From Cephalotus follicularis (Eukaryota > Streptophyta > Magnoliopsida > Oxalidales > Cephalotaceae): a stretch of DNA of 64,000 nt. How positions within the stretch are numbered: position 1 is the first letter of the stretch; every line of letters begins with the position of its first letter. This document shows, piece by piece, positions 1-12,059 of the stretch. The notes beneath the pieces were generated by a model. The model had not been told where the DNA came from, made no database searches, and saw nothing but the letters and a program-made list of their open reading frames with translations. The stretch covers positions 56,997-120,996 of the forward strand of contig BDDD01005711.1 of NCBI GenBank assembly GCA_001972305.1. Reading direction: 5' to 3'. The position numbers were made by a program, and so were the translations under genes.

Positions 1-212
1 AGTCAAACGTGTCGATGTCAAGACTATGGCCGTTGACGTGTACATCTTGCCAAAGCGTCGACGTTTCTGATGAAGGCGTTGACCTTTGTGCCCCAAAAAC
101 AAAATAAAGAAATTCCAAATTAAAAACCAACAGTCCAAAACAATGAACATAACATATTACATAAACATAACATGAGACAGTAAACACGTAGGCATAAGGA
201 AGGGATATTACA
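1..212 (-). repeat. GYP-A 3' LTR, partial
   Basis: First part of the 3' LTR on the coding strand, cut by the window edge. It ends at 212 in TTACA, the complement of an LTR start TGTAATATCC, next to the polypurine tract. It matches 21977-22188 with scattered substitutions and carries GCGTCGACG-type palindromes around 8-85. Confidence 0.92.
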
Positions 213-245
213 TCCACCCCCTCTTAAAAAGGATTTCGTCCCGAA
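213..245 (-). other. GYP-A polypurine tract
   Basis: On the minus strand this is a purine run (AAGAGGGGG preceded by AAATCCTTTTT) directly upstream of the 3' LTR, the expected plus-strand primer of reverse transcription. GYP-C has a matching tract at 53592-53613. Confidence 0.8.
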
Positions 246-265
246 ATAAAAACCATACACATGCC

Positions 266-1780
266 TTATTCAAACAAACGAGGATATTCCTCCCGAATAT
301 GCTCCTCCAACTCCCAAGTGGCCTCCCGTTCTGGATGGTTCTTCCATAAGACCTTAACAAATAGAATCATGTTGGTACGAGTAACCCGTTCTTGTCTATC
401 CAGAATAGCTTCGGCCTCCTCATCACAGGACAAATCCTCCCGAATACTATCCAAAGGATAGTGAACCACGTGCAGGGGATGGTACTGGTAACCTCTCAAC
501 ATAGACACATGGAACACATTATGGACATAAGATAACTATGGAGGCAAAGCTAACCGGTACGGAACCGCTCCAACCTTTTCCAGAACTTCAAACGGTCCTA
601 TAAAACGGGGACTCAACTTTCCCTTCAACCTAAACCGACGGACTCCTTTCCAAGGTGAAACCTTCAGAAACACATGTTCACCTGCTCTAAACTCCAAGTC
701 CTTCCGATGTTTGTCTGTATAATTCTTCTGTCGGGATTGAGCTGCCTTCAATCTTTCCCTAGCTATAGTCACCTTATAAGTAGTGATCTGAACTAGCTCG
801 GGTCCCTCAATAACTCTTTCTCCAACCTCATTCCAACATGTCGGAGCTCGACGCTTCCTCCCATACAACGCTTCAAATGGATCCATCCAAATACTAGCAT
901 GCCAACTGTTATTGTATGCAAACTCCACCAAACTCAAATACTCATCCCAGTTCCCAGTCCACTCTAGAGCACAAGACCTCAGCATGTCTTCTAAAGTTTG
1001 GATAGTCTTCTTAGAATGCCAATCTGTCTATGGATGGAAAGCTGTACTGTAATTGAGCCGCGTTCCCCGAGCCTTCTGGAATCCCTTCCAAAACTGTGAA
1101 GTGAAACGGGGATCCCTATCCAAAACAATGGATACAGGCGTCTCATGAAGTCTCACTCTCTCCCGCTGGAAAACCTCCGCCAATCGGTCCAAAGAGAAAT
1201 CCTCTCGGATAGCCAAAAAGTGAGCCGATTTAGTCAATCGATCAACTACTACCCATATAGCATCGTTCCTCCTGAAAGTTCTTGGTAAACCAGTAACAAA
1301 ATCAATCGCTATGCTCTCCCATTTCAAAACTGGAATCTCCAAGGGCTGTAACAATCTACTGGCTTGCTGGTGCTCAATCTTGAGCTGCTGACAGACCAAA
1401 CACCTCCCAACATACTCTGCTACATCCCTCCTCATTCCATTCCACCAAAAATTCTCCTTCAGATCTCTATACATTTTTGTGAAACCAGGATGTATAGAGA
1501 ACGGAGAGCTATTTGCCTCTGACAAAATGGCCTCTCTGATAGTAGGATCAGCAGGCACACAGAACCGACTACCCAACCATATAACACCATGCTCATCCAC
1601 CCGAAACTCTGACTACTTACCCTAATCAACATTCTGGACTAAGGTCCATAAGTCACCATCATCACTCTAAGCTGCCTTAATCCGAGATACGAGAGTAGGT
1701 TCAACATTCATCCCATCAACAAAGCCTCCAGAACCCCGAACAAACAAGTTCAAGTCCAACTGCTCCATATCTGATATCAA
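266..1780 (-). pseudogene. GYP-A integrase with C-terminal chromodomain, decayed
   Basis: Encodes the 3' part of pol. Read on the minus strand it shows the integrase zinc region (HPGFTKMYRDL, then CLVCQQ), the catalytic-core stretch IDFVTGLP and LDRDPRFTS (the usual S before DRD is L), the integrase C-terminal stretch ([14 protein letters not shown]), FHVSMLRGY, and a chromodomain-like end ([18 protein letters not shown]). Integrase inserts element cDNA, and the chromodomain is thought to direct it to heterochromatin. It is broken near 1000-1027 and 520-535 and by stops around 1611; the TAG there lines up with a Gln codon in GYP-C. The GYP-C copy at 52226-53560 is the best intact comparison. 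Confidence 0.9.
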
Positions 1781-2667
1781 TTATGGCTGATTAAGCAAAG
1801 CGGCTACACTCCTAGAACTCTTCCTACTCAGAGCATCAGCCACCACATTTGCTTTACCAGGGTGGTACTGAATATTAAGATCATAATCGTTCAGAAGCTC
1901 CAACCATCTTCCCTGACGCATGTTCAACTCTTTCTGAGTAAAAATGTACTTGAGACTCTTGTGATCGGTGAAAATGTCACAAGTTTCTCCATACAAATAG
2001 TGCCTCCATATATTCAAAGTAAAAACAACTTCTACTAACTCTAGGTCATGTGTGGGGTAGTTCAACTCATAAGGCTTAAGCTGTCTGGAAGCATAAGCTA
2101 TGACATGACAAGCTGCATTAGAACACATCCCAAACCTTTCTTGGAAGCGTCACTGTATATCTGGTATCCACCTGACCCAGAAGGTAATTGAAGAAATGGT
2201 GCAGACACAAGACCATTCTTCAATTTCTCAAAGCTTGCCTCACGTTCTTCGTTCCACACAAACTTGGCCCCCTTTCTCCTATGTTGCATCTGTGGTAAGG
2301 CTATAGAGGAAAAGCCTTCCACAAATCATCTATAGTAACCAGCTAGACCCAAAAAACTTATCACCTCCGTCACTATGGTAGGTCTTCGCCATTTAGTAAT
2401 AGCCTCAACTTTAGCAGGATTTACAGTGATGCCTTCTGCTGTAACCACGTGGCCCAAGAATGCCATATGTTCCAACCAGAACTCACACTTCAAAAACTTC
2501 GCATAAAGCTGATTCTTTCTCAAAAATACCCAGCACTATAGGAAGCTGTTCCTCATGCTCTTCGCTTGACTGGGAATACACAAGGATATCATCAATGAAC
2601 ACTATAACAAACTGATCCAAGAACTCATGGAATACCTGGTTCATTAAATCCATGAAAACTATCAGCG
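1781..2667 (-). pseudogene. GYP-A RT (C-terminal part) and RNase H, decayed
   Basis: Minus-strand remnants of reverse transcriptase and RNase H. Visible are the RT catalytic box [10 protein letters not shown], the thumb/connection motif FLGLAGYYR, the RNase H start [12 protein letters not shown], then [11 protein letters not shown] and the tail [16 protein letters not shown]. Frame breaks fall near 2100, 2323 and 2500. The N-terminal half of RT and the protease are missing because of the deletion junction near 2668, so this copy cannot encode a working polymerase. Confidence 0.9.
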
Positions 2668-3250
2668 CAGGTCCCGCAAAGCCCGCCAATCTGGTAAACC
2701 GGGCCAAGAACTCAGTAACAGACTCACCCTCCTTCTATCTTGTCATCACGAACTCTCTCGCATAAGCCTCCTTATTAGCAGTGGGAAAATACTGCTGATA
2801 GAAGATCTCACAAAAGCCAGACCAAGACAAGGTATCAATAAATCTTTCACCCTTAGCAGTTTTAAAAGTCTTCACCAAGTCTGGGCATCGCCCTCCAGCT
2901 TATATGCAGCTAATTTCACTTTCTGATCATCACCTTACCCCAACACGTCAAATATCTTTTCCAAATGAGCAATCCAGTGCTCAGCCTCCACAGGTGTTGG
3001 TGCCGAACTAAAGGACTGCGGCTTCTACTTTTGGAACCTCTCTAGCCAAACATATACTGGAGTGTCAGGTCGGTCCACGCATGAGCATCAACTGGTACAT
3101 TCCCTAAAGCCACCAGCTCACGACGACCATGTCCAGGGTTTTTCTGCTGCATCACTTGGTTCACTTCTTGCGCTACAACCTGTTGTACCACTTCATCCAC
3201 AATAGCCTCATTCCTTGCTCCATCCCACAGCTGGTGCGGTTCTCTGAGGG
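2668..3250 (-). pseudogene. GYP-A gag remnant fused to RT
   Basis: The segment VDEVVQQVVAQEVNQVMQQ matches the GYP-C gag start region, and [13 protein letters not shown] near 2680-2700 matches the middle of GYP-C gag. Directly after this comes RT sequence ([15 protein letters not shown]). Zinc knuckle, protease and the RT palm start are therefore deleted. The two fused parts lie in one frame, but upstream gag contains several stops. Gag would form the nucleoplasmic/cytoplasmic particle; this one is dead. Confidence 0.8.
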
Positions 3251-3430
3251 GTGTTCCTTGATCGCACCATCTACACAACAGAATCCAGGACAGATAAAGA
3301 CAAAAAAGAATAAGAAAGCTGAAACAAAAGACATATCGAAAAGACCGTAATGGAAAAGAAAACCCTAACCCAGAGTCTATCAAATCTCACACGTCAAAAC
3401 TAGTTAGGTCTTCTAAGGAACAAAACCTAT

Positions 3431-3442
3431 TCTCAGATACCA
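3431..3442 (-). other. GYP-A primer-binding site (tRNA-Met type)
   Basis: Minus-strand TGGTATCTGAGA, a few bases after the 5' LTR end. It differs by one base from the TGGTATCAGAGA seen in GYP-B and GYP-C. Expected to pair with the 3' end of initiator tRNA-Met. Confidence 0.82.
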
Positions 3443-3447
3443 TAATC

Positions 3448-4306
3448 TGTAACACCCCCGAAGGTGGGAGCCCTTACAAGTATAATAATAGAAATTAAAC
3501 ATAATGGATCATAAAACTTATATCTTATTTTTATTCAAAAATGTGATGGTTTATGACATATCATAATTGAACATAAACTAGAGTATGAATCTAAAACATG
3601 GTCTGATATCTTTAACTTAATCAATTTCAAATCCATATTCTGAAAACATAAACAGAAATCTTAACATTATTCAAAAGACTGGCCTAAACATGACCACGAG
3701 ACAACGGGAACAAAACAGGATTGATTCCTAGGTGATCCTCAGACACAAGGTGGATATCACTCTCACACATTTCCCTGATGCTCTTGAAAACCTGTCGCAT
3801 GGAAACAAAAATGTGGCTGAGCAAACCTCAGTACAGATATGGAAAAATAGCAAACGGACATTTAAGAGATAAAAAAATATCTGGACTTTAATATCAATAA
3901 ATAACATGATTGAATATTCTTTACAATGTAGAGCTGAATATTTAAATAAATTAATTATAAAATCGCCACAACTTTCTGAAAAGCGTAGTATCACAAATCA
4001 TAATTCAAAACTTTATCTGATTTCATAATTTCATGAAAGAGAATCTGATGTATATACATATAAATATGCAAGGGGTTTGCGAGGCCCACATGCTCTGACG
4101 GATAGACGTGCATGGCACTACATAATCAATCCCAAATCTGAATTCTGAATTTGACAATAACTAGAGTCGACTCATACGCCTCAAAAGGATCCATACCCTA
4201 CCCTCAGTATATATATATAAAGAGACGATGTAGACCGATCACACCACCACAGTAGGTGTCATGTCCTCCGTGCTAAAGAACATGCCTATGAGACCTCATA
4301 GGTAAT
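3448..4306 (-). repeat. GYP-A 5' LTR, 3' portion
   Basis: Begins on the plus strand with TGTAACACCCCCG and ends at the COP-A insertion. It contains the block around 3800-3845 (read as cctgtcgcatggaaac ... gctgagcaaacctcag) shared with sLTR-2 and, in the other orientation, with GYP-C LTRs. The LTR continues at 20358. Confidence 0.92.
4285..4302. repeat. conserved LTR hairpin, A-T variant
   Basis: Stem CCTATGA, loop GACC, stem TCATAGG (7 perfect pairs). The corresponding place in sLTR-2 and the GYP-C 3' LTR has CCTATGG/CCATAGG, so the innermost pair changed from G-C to A-T on both sides. COP-A inserted 4 bases after this hairpin. Confidence 0.75.
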
Positions 4307-5712
4307 TGTTAGAGTAGGGGTGTCCCTGCGTGCCATGAGGTGGCTCTGCATAAATATCTATGTATGTATGAGATGTACTCCTTAACTGGAGATAACTCTT
4401 TAAGCCGCAGGGTGGCTACATGTGTGTGTATTACACTATCTATTTATATAATCTAAATTCCTATTCGTGTTTTATAGTGCATATTCAATCAAAAATGGCA
4501 ACCCGCTATATGTATATCCCAAACCATCTCAATGGATTGGGTGATCACCATGTCATCCGAGTACACATATAGTGCCCTGTCATTCGAGGGGTTGGATCTC
4601 ATTCCTGAGAGGTTATGAGAATGACATCCTTACTCTCTTTTGATAGAACATTCCAAGTCATAGGTTCACTTTCTTAGGGCAATTGTTGAACCGTAAAGAC
4701 TTGCCGTATTATGCTTGCTCCCGGGTTATGTGGAGGATGGACCATCTCATTACCATTTTGATTTATCCTAAAGCATAATGCGGGGTTTGTGCTAAGGACC
4801 CACCATACGAAACCTATTTGGAAAGTCATACCTATGCCAATAGGATTCCTATAGTCTCGGTAGTGTATAGTCTATGCTGACTAGTAGACCATTCGTGGAG
4901 CTACGTTGTATCGTTAGACCTGAGCGGCTGGCATTCGTTGTGTTGTGACTGCTTGGCTTTGATTTCTGCCTTCCCCAGAACTAGCCATGTGCTAGCAAAA
5001 GGGTTGTCTTTGGGCCTTGTAGGAGCTTCATTGAGATGTATGGGCGAGTTCGCAATAAGGGGTCGTCATACCCATATGAAGGGTGATCGGCTCTATATTA
5101 TTTATGTCCATTGAGACTCATAAAACCCTGATCAGGTATAGGCAGACTGGAAACGGGGGTTCCGGGGATGTTTGTCGAAAGTCTCAATGCGTACGTAAAT
5201 TTATAGTTATCGCGACTTTACCTAGGGGTGACATTATTCCGAACCTTAGGTCGCGGTCGGAGCTAAGTATGACATAGGATACATGATAAATATGCCATTG
5301 ACTGGATAAAGTACTGGTTTAACCAGATGTTGAGTTATAGACGTAGTTGATTCTATGGATTCGGGGGGTGATGGGATTCACACCGGGGCTGTTTTAATTA
5401 TCGGGGACTATTGTGATAGTCGTACCAGAACCGTAACACCCCGAACCTTTTTGGAGATTTAAGAGTTCCTTTTAAGTTGATAAATATGCTTTCTTTTGAG
5501 TTTTGGGCTTATGTGTAGTAATGGACAATAGGAGGAAGTGTTAAACCAAGGTTTAAGTGAGCATTATGGAAGTTGGAGGATTTAAGTGCAAAGCTTGTTG
5601 AGGAAGATTCCAACTTCCAAGACATATGATGGTTTAAGTTGGGATTAGTGTGGAGATATTTTGGTGTTAGCCTTTCTTCTCCTAGCTTCTGCCGATTAGA
5701 GTTTAGAGAGTT

Positions 5713-5713
<1 letters not shown>

Positions 5714-5757
<44 letters not shown>
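5714..5757. repeat. (GA)n microsatellite
   Basis: About 22 uninterrupted GA units within sLTR-1. Confidence 0.95.
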
Positions 5758-5759
<2 letters not shown>

Positions 5760-6530
5760 CTAGTTTTCTTCTTCTTCTTCCTCATTCTTGCACCTAGACC
5801 AGTAGTAGTTGAAGCTTTTTGAGCGCAGCAGTGGAAGAAGCAGGAAAGGAAAAGGAAAGAAACAGTCAAGCCAGAGGAAGAGAGTAGTGGAAGAGAAGTG
5901 ATGTTAGCGTCCAAGGAAGTAGCAAGAACTGTGAGTGGGACATCCTTTCCTTTAAATATTTCATTGTTCATCTTATGTTCTTTGAGAATCCTTCTCCCCA
6001 GGTTCAGTTTGAGTAAGTGAGTTATGATGGGAAGTTGTTTTCCCTAATGTCTTATGTTAACCATTCTTTTTTAGTGGAGTGTTCCCAGAGCCCAGAGCAA
6101 GATGTTATGTATCCTTTATATCGATCATCTTCGGATGAGATGATGTGTACGTGTTCACCCCCCTCCTCAGCGTACCTATTGTCTATGATGGGTTGTTGAG
6201 TGAGTCTGCCCCCGGGTTCCATACCCGGATCTCCTTACATTGTGGCTAGGACAATGTACAGGGGTTGAGCGCAGCCGAACACACATGTACAAGCTCCTTC
6301 CTCCTCGGCCTGGCATCACAGGATGAGAAGTTGAGTGAGTCTGTCCCTGGTTTCCATACCTGAATTTCCTTTCATTGTTTCTAGGACAATGTACAGGGTT
6401 TGAGAATAGTTGAGCTAAGTTATCAGATATATTAGTATATGGAGCCTTTCAGTAGGTTTTCTAGAGGAGGACCTTGTCCTCGGACTTTTAGTCCCCAGCC
6501 CAGCATTCGGTGATGAAGTAAGCAAAGCAC

Positions 6531-6690
6531 AGATGAGTCGGCAGGTAAGCTGCCTAGCTCGGCTTAGGCCAAAAGAACAGAAAGTATAGATGAGTCGGTA
6601 GGTAAGCTGCCCAGCTTGGCTTAGGCCAAAAGAACAGAAAGTACAGATGAGTCGGCAGGTAAGCTGCCCAGCTCGGCTTAGGGCAAAAAC
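6531..6690. repeat. 57 bp tandem repeat, about 2.8 copies
   Basis: Units starting AGATGAGTCGG at 6531, 6588 and 6645, with few differences. Each unit contains TAAGC ... GCTTA, a short inverted repeat. The minus-strand reading frame through it only reflects the period of 19 codons and is not taken as a gene. Confidence 0.9.
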
Positions 6691-8929
6691 CAGCTCAGCC
6701 TTGGCCACTATAAGTTGGCAAGTATATTTATGTAATCAGCAAAGCAAGCATAACAGAGAAAATCCAGTTTCCAGCTTGGTTATTCTCCTCGAGTTTTAGC
6801 CGAGAAGGACCCATGTTCTTTCTCAGATCTCTTTCTTTTAATCAGTTGCATTCTTATGTTTATTTCAGCTTTCATGAATATTCTAGAACTAGCTAAGCAG
6901 AGAAAAGAGTAAGTTTTCTTCAAGTACTGTGAACGTTCTTTATTGTATGCCATGACGTATATTTTGCTTATAGCGCACTTCCCCAGTTGGGATATTAATC
7001 ATGTTCATGGTAAGTTTTCTTCGGCGCATTCCTTTCATGAATGCAACAGAGGATGTTTTGTTCCCAGTCACTTAGTCAGTTAGACTAATCCACTCACAGA
7101 TTGTTTTGTAGACCAGCCAGTAGGAGGAGACCCTCTAGCCGAACAGTAGATAGCTAAGCAAGGTAGTTTTGTAGCTCAGCATCATGGAACATCAGCTCGG
7201 GTGTTTAGCATTGCATTGCATTGGGCATTCTTTCGGGTTCCCTTACCTCCTTTTTGTTGTAGGTAGCCGGGAGATGTTTTGTTATGATATTCTTTTGATG
7301 TAAAGAAAGATAAGTTATGTTATTCCTTTGTCGTGCCAGGGGAGGCAGTGTATGTTATGTTAGGGCACAAATATGTAATGATTTTATATTTTCAAGAAAC
7401 TTTATGGATGTTTTGAGATAGTAGATTTGTTTATTTTGTGATTTCATGGATATTTCATGTTATGGGTTTTTAGTTATCAGGTCTATCCCAGGTGCTGGGG
7501 AGCCCTTGGGTTTCTAACGAGGGATAACCCACCAGGGGTGTTATGTTTATGCTTGGGAGCACGAGTTATGTTTAAAGATCTTTACCCCAGGGAGGTAAGG
7601 TGTCCCAAGGGTGATGATGATGTTAGGCTTTGGCAAGGGAGAAGGGAAGGTGTCCCTGGAGAGAGTGGCCAGGGGTGCCATGTTAGAGTAAGGCCCGTGA
7701 CGAGTTATATGTTAAGTGCTTTATGTTTTAAGTTAAACGGTGCGTTTGATGTCTATTTTATTATTTGATCCTTAGGGACGTGCAGAGGAGGTAGTATGCC
7801 TGGAGAAAATATATGTATGCGTGGTCTCGAGTGTGGAGTTTAAGTGATCACGTGAGGAGTGCGTGGGTTTCCCCCCGGGCGCTTAAGTTGGTTTCTCCCC
7901 AGGCGTTAGTTATGCGCAGCGTTTTGGAACTTGAGCTAAGGATGTTTTAGCCCAGGAAGGAGAAAGACCCGAGGACAAGGGGTGTCCCCAGGCATGTTGG
8001 GCCACAGGTTGTTAAGAGATCTCGTGAGAAGCACGTGAGCGCTCTCTTCCGGGGTTTTATGCTTGTTGCGCATTTTATGCCAGGCCTTCTCCGCGGGCTT
8101 TTTGCGCGATAGGTTCCTGGGGAGTTTTAAGATAGCTCATCGGGCAGTTTTAGTTCGAGAGGGTTTTTGGCAAGAGGAGCGCCATCCCAGGCAGGACACG
8201 TGTCCTATAGTTAGAGCGGGAACGGGTCCTAACAAGAACTCATGGGATATTCTGAGAAATTTATAATCATACTGGATTCAAACCAGGCTTTCGGGTCCCA
8301 CCTGATTATTGAAAAAGCGATGCATGCTACACACATGCTAGCTTGGCGGGAAATATGGTTTTGACTAGTATATATTAATTTGGCATTAGTGGTTTATTTA
8401 TTTATTTAAATTTACCACCGTCTTGTCAAATTGATATATTAAGAGAAACCACAGTGGGAGTATGTTTAACAAACGATGTGCGGGGCACATACTTTAAACT
8501 AAAGAGAGATATTATATGTTTATAATATATAGAAAGAGACAAAACAATTTTTTTTAATAAGTCAAAATTGACACACCACCCGTTTTTGGGCATAGGTCAC
8601 GCGAAAAAGGAGAGAGACGCACGCTACACCTGCGTCAGCGCCTGGAGCGGGCTACCTGGCCGGAGAAGATGATGAGGCGACGTTAGTGGCCAGGGAAAGA
8701 GGTCGGCTTTCATCCACGGTAAGCCTTTCTCTCTTTCTCTCCTGTTTTCCTCTTCTCTCTCTCCCTAGTTTGGACCCGATGCTTTTTGCGTCTTCCCACT
8801 GCCGGCGTCTCTTCCACTTCCGGCAGTCACCGTAGGTGGAGCCAAGCTTTGGCTCTACCCACCTTGACCCTAGTTTAAGCTTTTCCCAGCGTTTTCTGGT
8901 GCATTTGTGGCCAGATTCATTTTGTTGAG

Positions 8930-8972
8930 TCGAGTTTGCTGAGTCGACTCACTGTGTGTCATGACTGGGCAT
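8930..8972. repeat. GAGTCGACTC palindrome in COP-A 5' LTR
   Basis: Contains TGAGTCGACTCA and a decayed neighbour GAGTCGAGTT. The 3' LTR keeps two adjacent full palindromes at 19743-19773. The palindrome has the AGTCGACT core found in several gypsy LTRs here. Confidence 0.8.
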
Positions 8973-9532
8973 TCCACGCCGAGTCACGGCGAGTCTCAGC
9001 CACCAGTGCATTTGTTGGGGTGTTGACGTCCACATATGTCACTGTCGGTCAATGACGCGTTGAACGAGTTGCACTGAGTCCGAACTTAGTGTGTCACTAC
9101 CGCTATTCACTGCCGTCCGGGGCGCTTCTCGCGCTGTCTCCACCAGAAACAAGTAGATTGGAGCTTCACGAGTCCATTGGTGTCATGGTTGATTTTTTCG
9201 TGGATTGGCCAGAAACTGGCTGTGGAGTCGGTAACCGGCAGTTGCTTCGGCAAGCGTGTAGCGGCAAAGTGATGGAGCCGCCAACGTTGGTATGGTTCCT
9301 AATCTTATGTTTTTTTTGTTGTTTACCGAATCGATTTCGGTAATGCGGATGTATGTTTGACTTTTCTTTTTGTTCGATTGAATATTAATAGGAGATCCTA
9401 GGTGCATAGATTTTTGTAGTAAGATGTACGTGTGACCTTGACTTCGTGTCTTGGTGTTTCTGAAAAATTAAAATTATACACACTTGCATCCTAGACCCAA
9501 AATCGACCGGGACCCTCCCGGGTTCCAACAAG

Positions 9533-9544
9533 TGGTATCGGAGC
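9533..9544 (+). other. COP-A primer-binding site (tRNA-Met type)
   Basis: TGGTATCGGAGC, two bases after the 5' LTR; one change from the common TGGTATCAGAGC complementary to the initiator tRNA-Met 3' end. Confidence 0.88.
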
Positions 9545-11129
9545 GATCCGTTTTAATATCAATTGGATTTTAATTTCAGTTTTTAGTGACTATTTTGGAA
9601 TGATTAATGTAGCTGAGATTCTAATTTAATTCCCTTCCCATTGTGGTTTTATAAAATTAAGTTTTTCTTAAACCGAGGGAAACTAGATTTTAAATAATTT
9701 AGTGGGAGTTTTATTGGAATATCGGCGATCTTGGGATTATTTCGATTGGTCATCGAAAATTGAAATTGCTTGTGTTTATTTATTTCTATTGTGGATATAG
9801 ATTTAAATGTTTTATGCATGATGATAGGCAATAGGATTGAACCTATCTTTTGGTTTCTTTTGTGGATGGTTTAATTTGCTTTATTTTCATGTACTTTATT
9901 TGGTCTGTAATATGGTTGCCTGCGAGCACCATTTTTCCTTTTTTGTGTAATTTTCTCTCTCCCTCCATTTGTATTCTATTCTTTATTTTTAAATGTATTT
10001 GCTAAAATTTCATTTTTGCAAATAAAAGAAAAGAATTGCAAAGGAGCTTGAAGAGGAGATCAAGGAAATTGCAAGACCAAGTGAAGACCATGTATGCATG
10101 GTGCATTTTGTAATAAAGTAGTTTTGAATAGTTCACCTAGGAGACCGAGGGATCACATACACTCGTGTGATCTCTCATAGTTTTAATCCTTAGCCAGGCC
10201 ATTTTTATTTCTATGTGGATCATAGGATGTAAGAGATGGATGTTTACTTTTTGCAAACAATCCAAACATGTCAAGCATAATAAGCTGATTTCAAATGGAT
10301 TGGAAGATAAACTCTATTATTAAACGGCTTTGGTAACTTAAAATTTGATGAGACCACAAATTCGTCCAATTGTGAAATAATAAGTCCATAAGCAGTGGGA
10401 CACAAGGTTGTCCCATTGTTGGCCTTCCATGCCTTCGTTTACTAGTATGGATATATTGGGGATAGCGCTGCTAAAGCAGAGGTCCCCCGTATGACCGTTT
10501 CTACTAAATATCAATACTGGGGTAGTACTGGAAGGAACTAGCCATGTTTCGGTACCGATGGCACGCAAACGGGCTTGTATCAAAATGGGTCTATTTCTTT
10601 GAGTGTAGTGGGTCTGACTTATACCGAGTTCATACTATTGGCAGCGCCAAAGCGTTGGATTGTATGGGTCGTGAGGCCGAACTTGTATCGGATCTTGCAT
10701 TTCAAGGGTGAGGCCCTAATGCAAATTGATGCTAAATGCCTACCTATTTGGTATTATGGTTTGTCTAGCAATAGTGGAGACCATGATATTGCGAGATAGA
10801 TTCCGATTCCCACTAGGAAGCGGGTGCTTCCCGAATTCCACATGGAGGTGTGGGATACGATTAGAATAGTGGGAGGAGCCATAATTACTAAAGACCAAGA
10901 GTTATGGTAATAACATGAAATCAATGATCTACTAAATTACTATCTTGTTTCTTCTAATAGGTTGTTAGATAACATATTCTATATACACAAATGGCAGACA
11001 ACGCCGTTTTTTGGCATGTTTTATATTTTCTTAAGCGACATAATCCACGTTTTTTTAATGGTTGTGCATAGTACTCACGAGCATGAGAGTTGCTCATGTT
11101 ATGACTGAGATACCCCCGATTTAAGAGAT
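9545..11129 (+). other. COP-A leader, no recognisable gene
   Basis: About 1.6 kb between primer site and the first recognisable gag sequence. It is AT-rich with only short open stretches. The part from about 10300 may be decayed gag N-terminus, but I see no motif that proves it. Confidence 0.55.
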
Positions 11130-11560
11130 CAATACATCTGATCATCACAAGGCCAGGGTGGCTAAGTGGTGGAACGACGATAATAAACCTCAATACATGG
11201 CGAGTGTTGCCATGATGCCAAACTGGCAAACGCTATGTATTCTTCACAGACCTTATGTGCCTTGTTGAAACAACTTGAGGAGTTGTTTGGCATACAGTCG
11301 GGGACTGATAAGGTGGTTTTGGACCAGTCTGGATCAAAACAATCTGTGACACCTATTCCTTCTTCTGGAACAACCTCGGGGAGAGGTGGATCGGGAGGAT
11401 CCAGTTCCCAGGGCAAGGATCCCATAAGGAAGAAAGAAAAGGAACCACTTCACGTGGTTTGGGGATACCATTCATTAGAGGATTAAATAGCTTATTAAGG
11501 AGATATCTTGCTTCTGTGTGGGAAGTTAGGATGCTGGAAGAGAAATTGTGAACAATTTCT
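11130..11560 (+). pseudogene. COP-A gag remnant with degenerate zinc knuckle
   Basis: Pieces in different frames resemble the copia gag core: VAKWWNDDNK, then MASVAMMPNW, a stretch like LKQLEELFGIQSGTDK, a Ser/Gly/Lys-rich linker (GTTSGRGGSGGSSS) and CFCVGKLGCWKRNC. The last is a CCHC knuckle of the CF.CGK.GHWKRNC kind in which His reads as Cys and spacing is disturbed. Gag would package the element RNA. Frameshifts and stops make it non-functional. Confidence 0.7.
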
Positions 11561-12059
11561 AGCTTCCATTGCAGATGTTACCTCGGGGTTAGCTACCATC
11601 ATATTTGTATATTCCACTTAGCTTACAATGTAAGTTCAAATTGGGTTTTGGACTGAAGTTGTGAGACTAACATTTGTAACTCTTTGCAGGATGCTAAGAG
11701 GAGCTAGGCAGCTGGGAACTGAGGATGCAATGGACCTATGACATAAAGATCGAGGATCCACTTTCATGTTGTAGGATATTTTGATTTGTATGTATAAACC
11801 AATGTGGCTTTTGTATATAGACTAAACTCTTGTAAACATTGTAAAGAACTTTTGTTCTAAACTTTGATTAGCATATCCAATGTATATTTTGTAAAGCTGA
11901 GAGCTTTTTGTTTATTACAAATGGATAGTGGCTATTATTTTCTGGTTGTGTATCGGTCGGCACTGATTAACTAGATAATGGGTTTTAAGTCTTAAATACT
12001 AATCAAAAAATAGCATCAGCTATTGAGGAAGTAATTAATAATAAAAGACTATGAGAGAA
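11561..12059 (+). pseudogene. COP-A protease region, heavily decayed
   Basis: Lies between the gag knuckle and the integrase zinc region, where copia protease belongs. Short fragments only; no clear D-T/S-G active site survives. Placed mainly by position. Confidence 0.4.

Larger units (their letters stand above)
5432..8234. mobile_element. sLTR-1: solo LTR inside COP-A 5' LTR
   Basis: A 2.8 kb insertion with target duplication AGAAC (5427-5431 and 8235-8239). The uninterrupted sequence at 19047-19060 confirms the empty site. Ends are CGTAACACCCCG and GGTCCTAACA, i.e. TG...CA with one end base changed. No PBS, purine tract or retroviral protein is seen, so recombination between two LTRs probably removed the body. 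It holds a GA microsatellite and a 57 bp tandem repeat. Orientation is uncertain; read from the minus strand its start TGTTAGGACCC resembles the GYP-B LTR start. Confidence 0.85.
4307..9530 (+). repeat. COP-A 5' LTR (interrupted by sLTR-1)
   Basis: The two parts, 4307-5431 and 8240-9530, together align with 17917-20352. The LTR begins TGTTAGAGTA and ends GGTTCCAACA directly before the primer site. No convincing protein is encoded. Confidence 0.93.

Noticed and set aside
6415..6708. 97-codon minus-strand frame with a repeated peptide
   Set aside because: The repetition merely translates a 57 bp tandem DNA repeat inside a solo LTR; no start context or homology.
9533..9544. tRNA gene fragment
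   Set aside because: Only the 12-base primer complement is present; no cloverleaf or A/B boxes follow.
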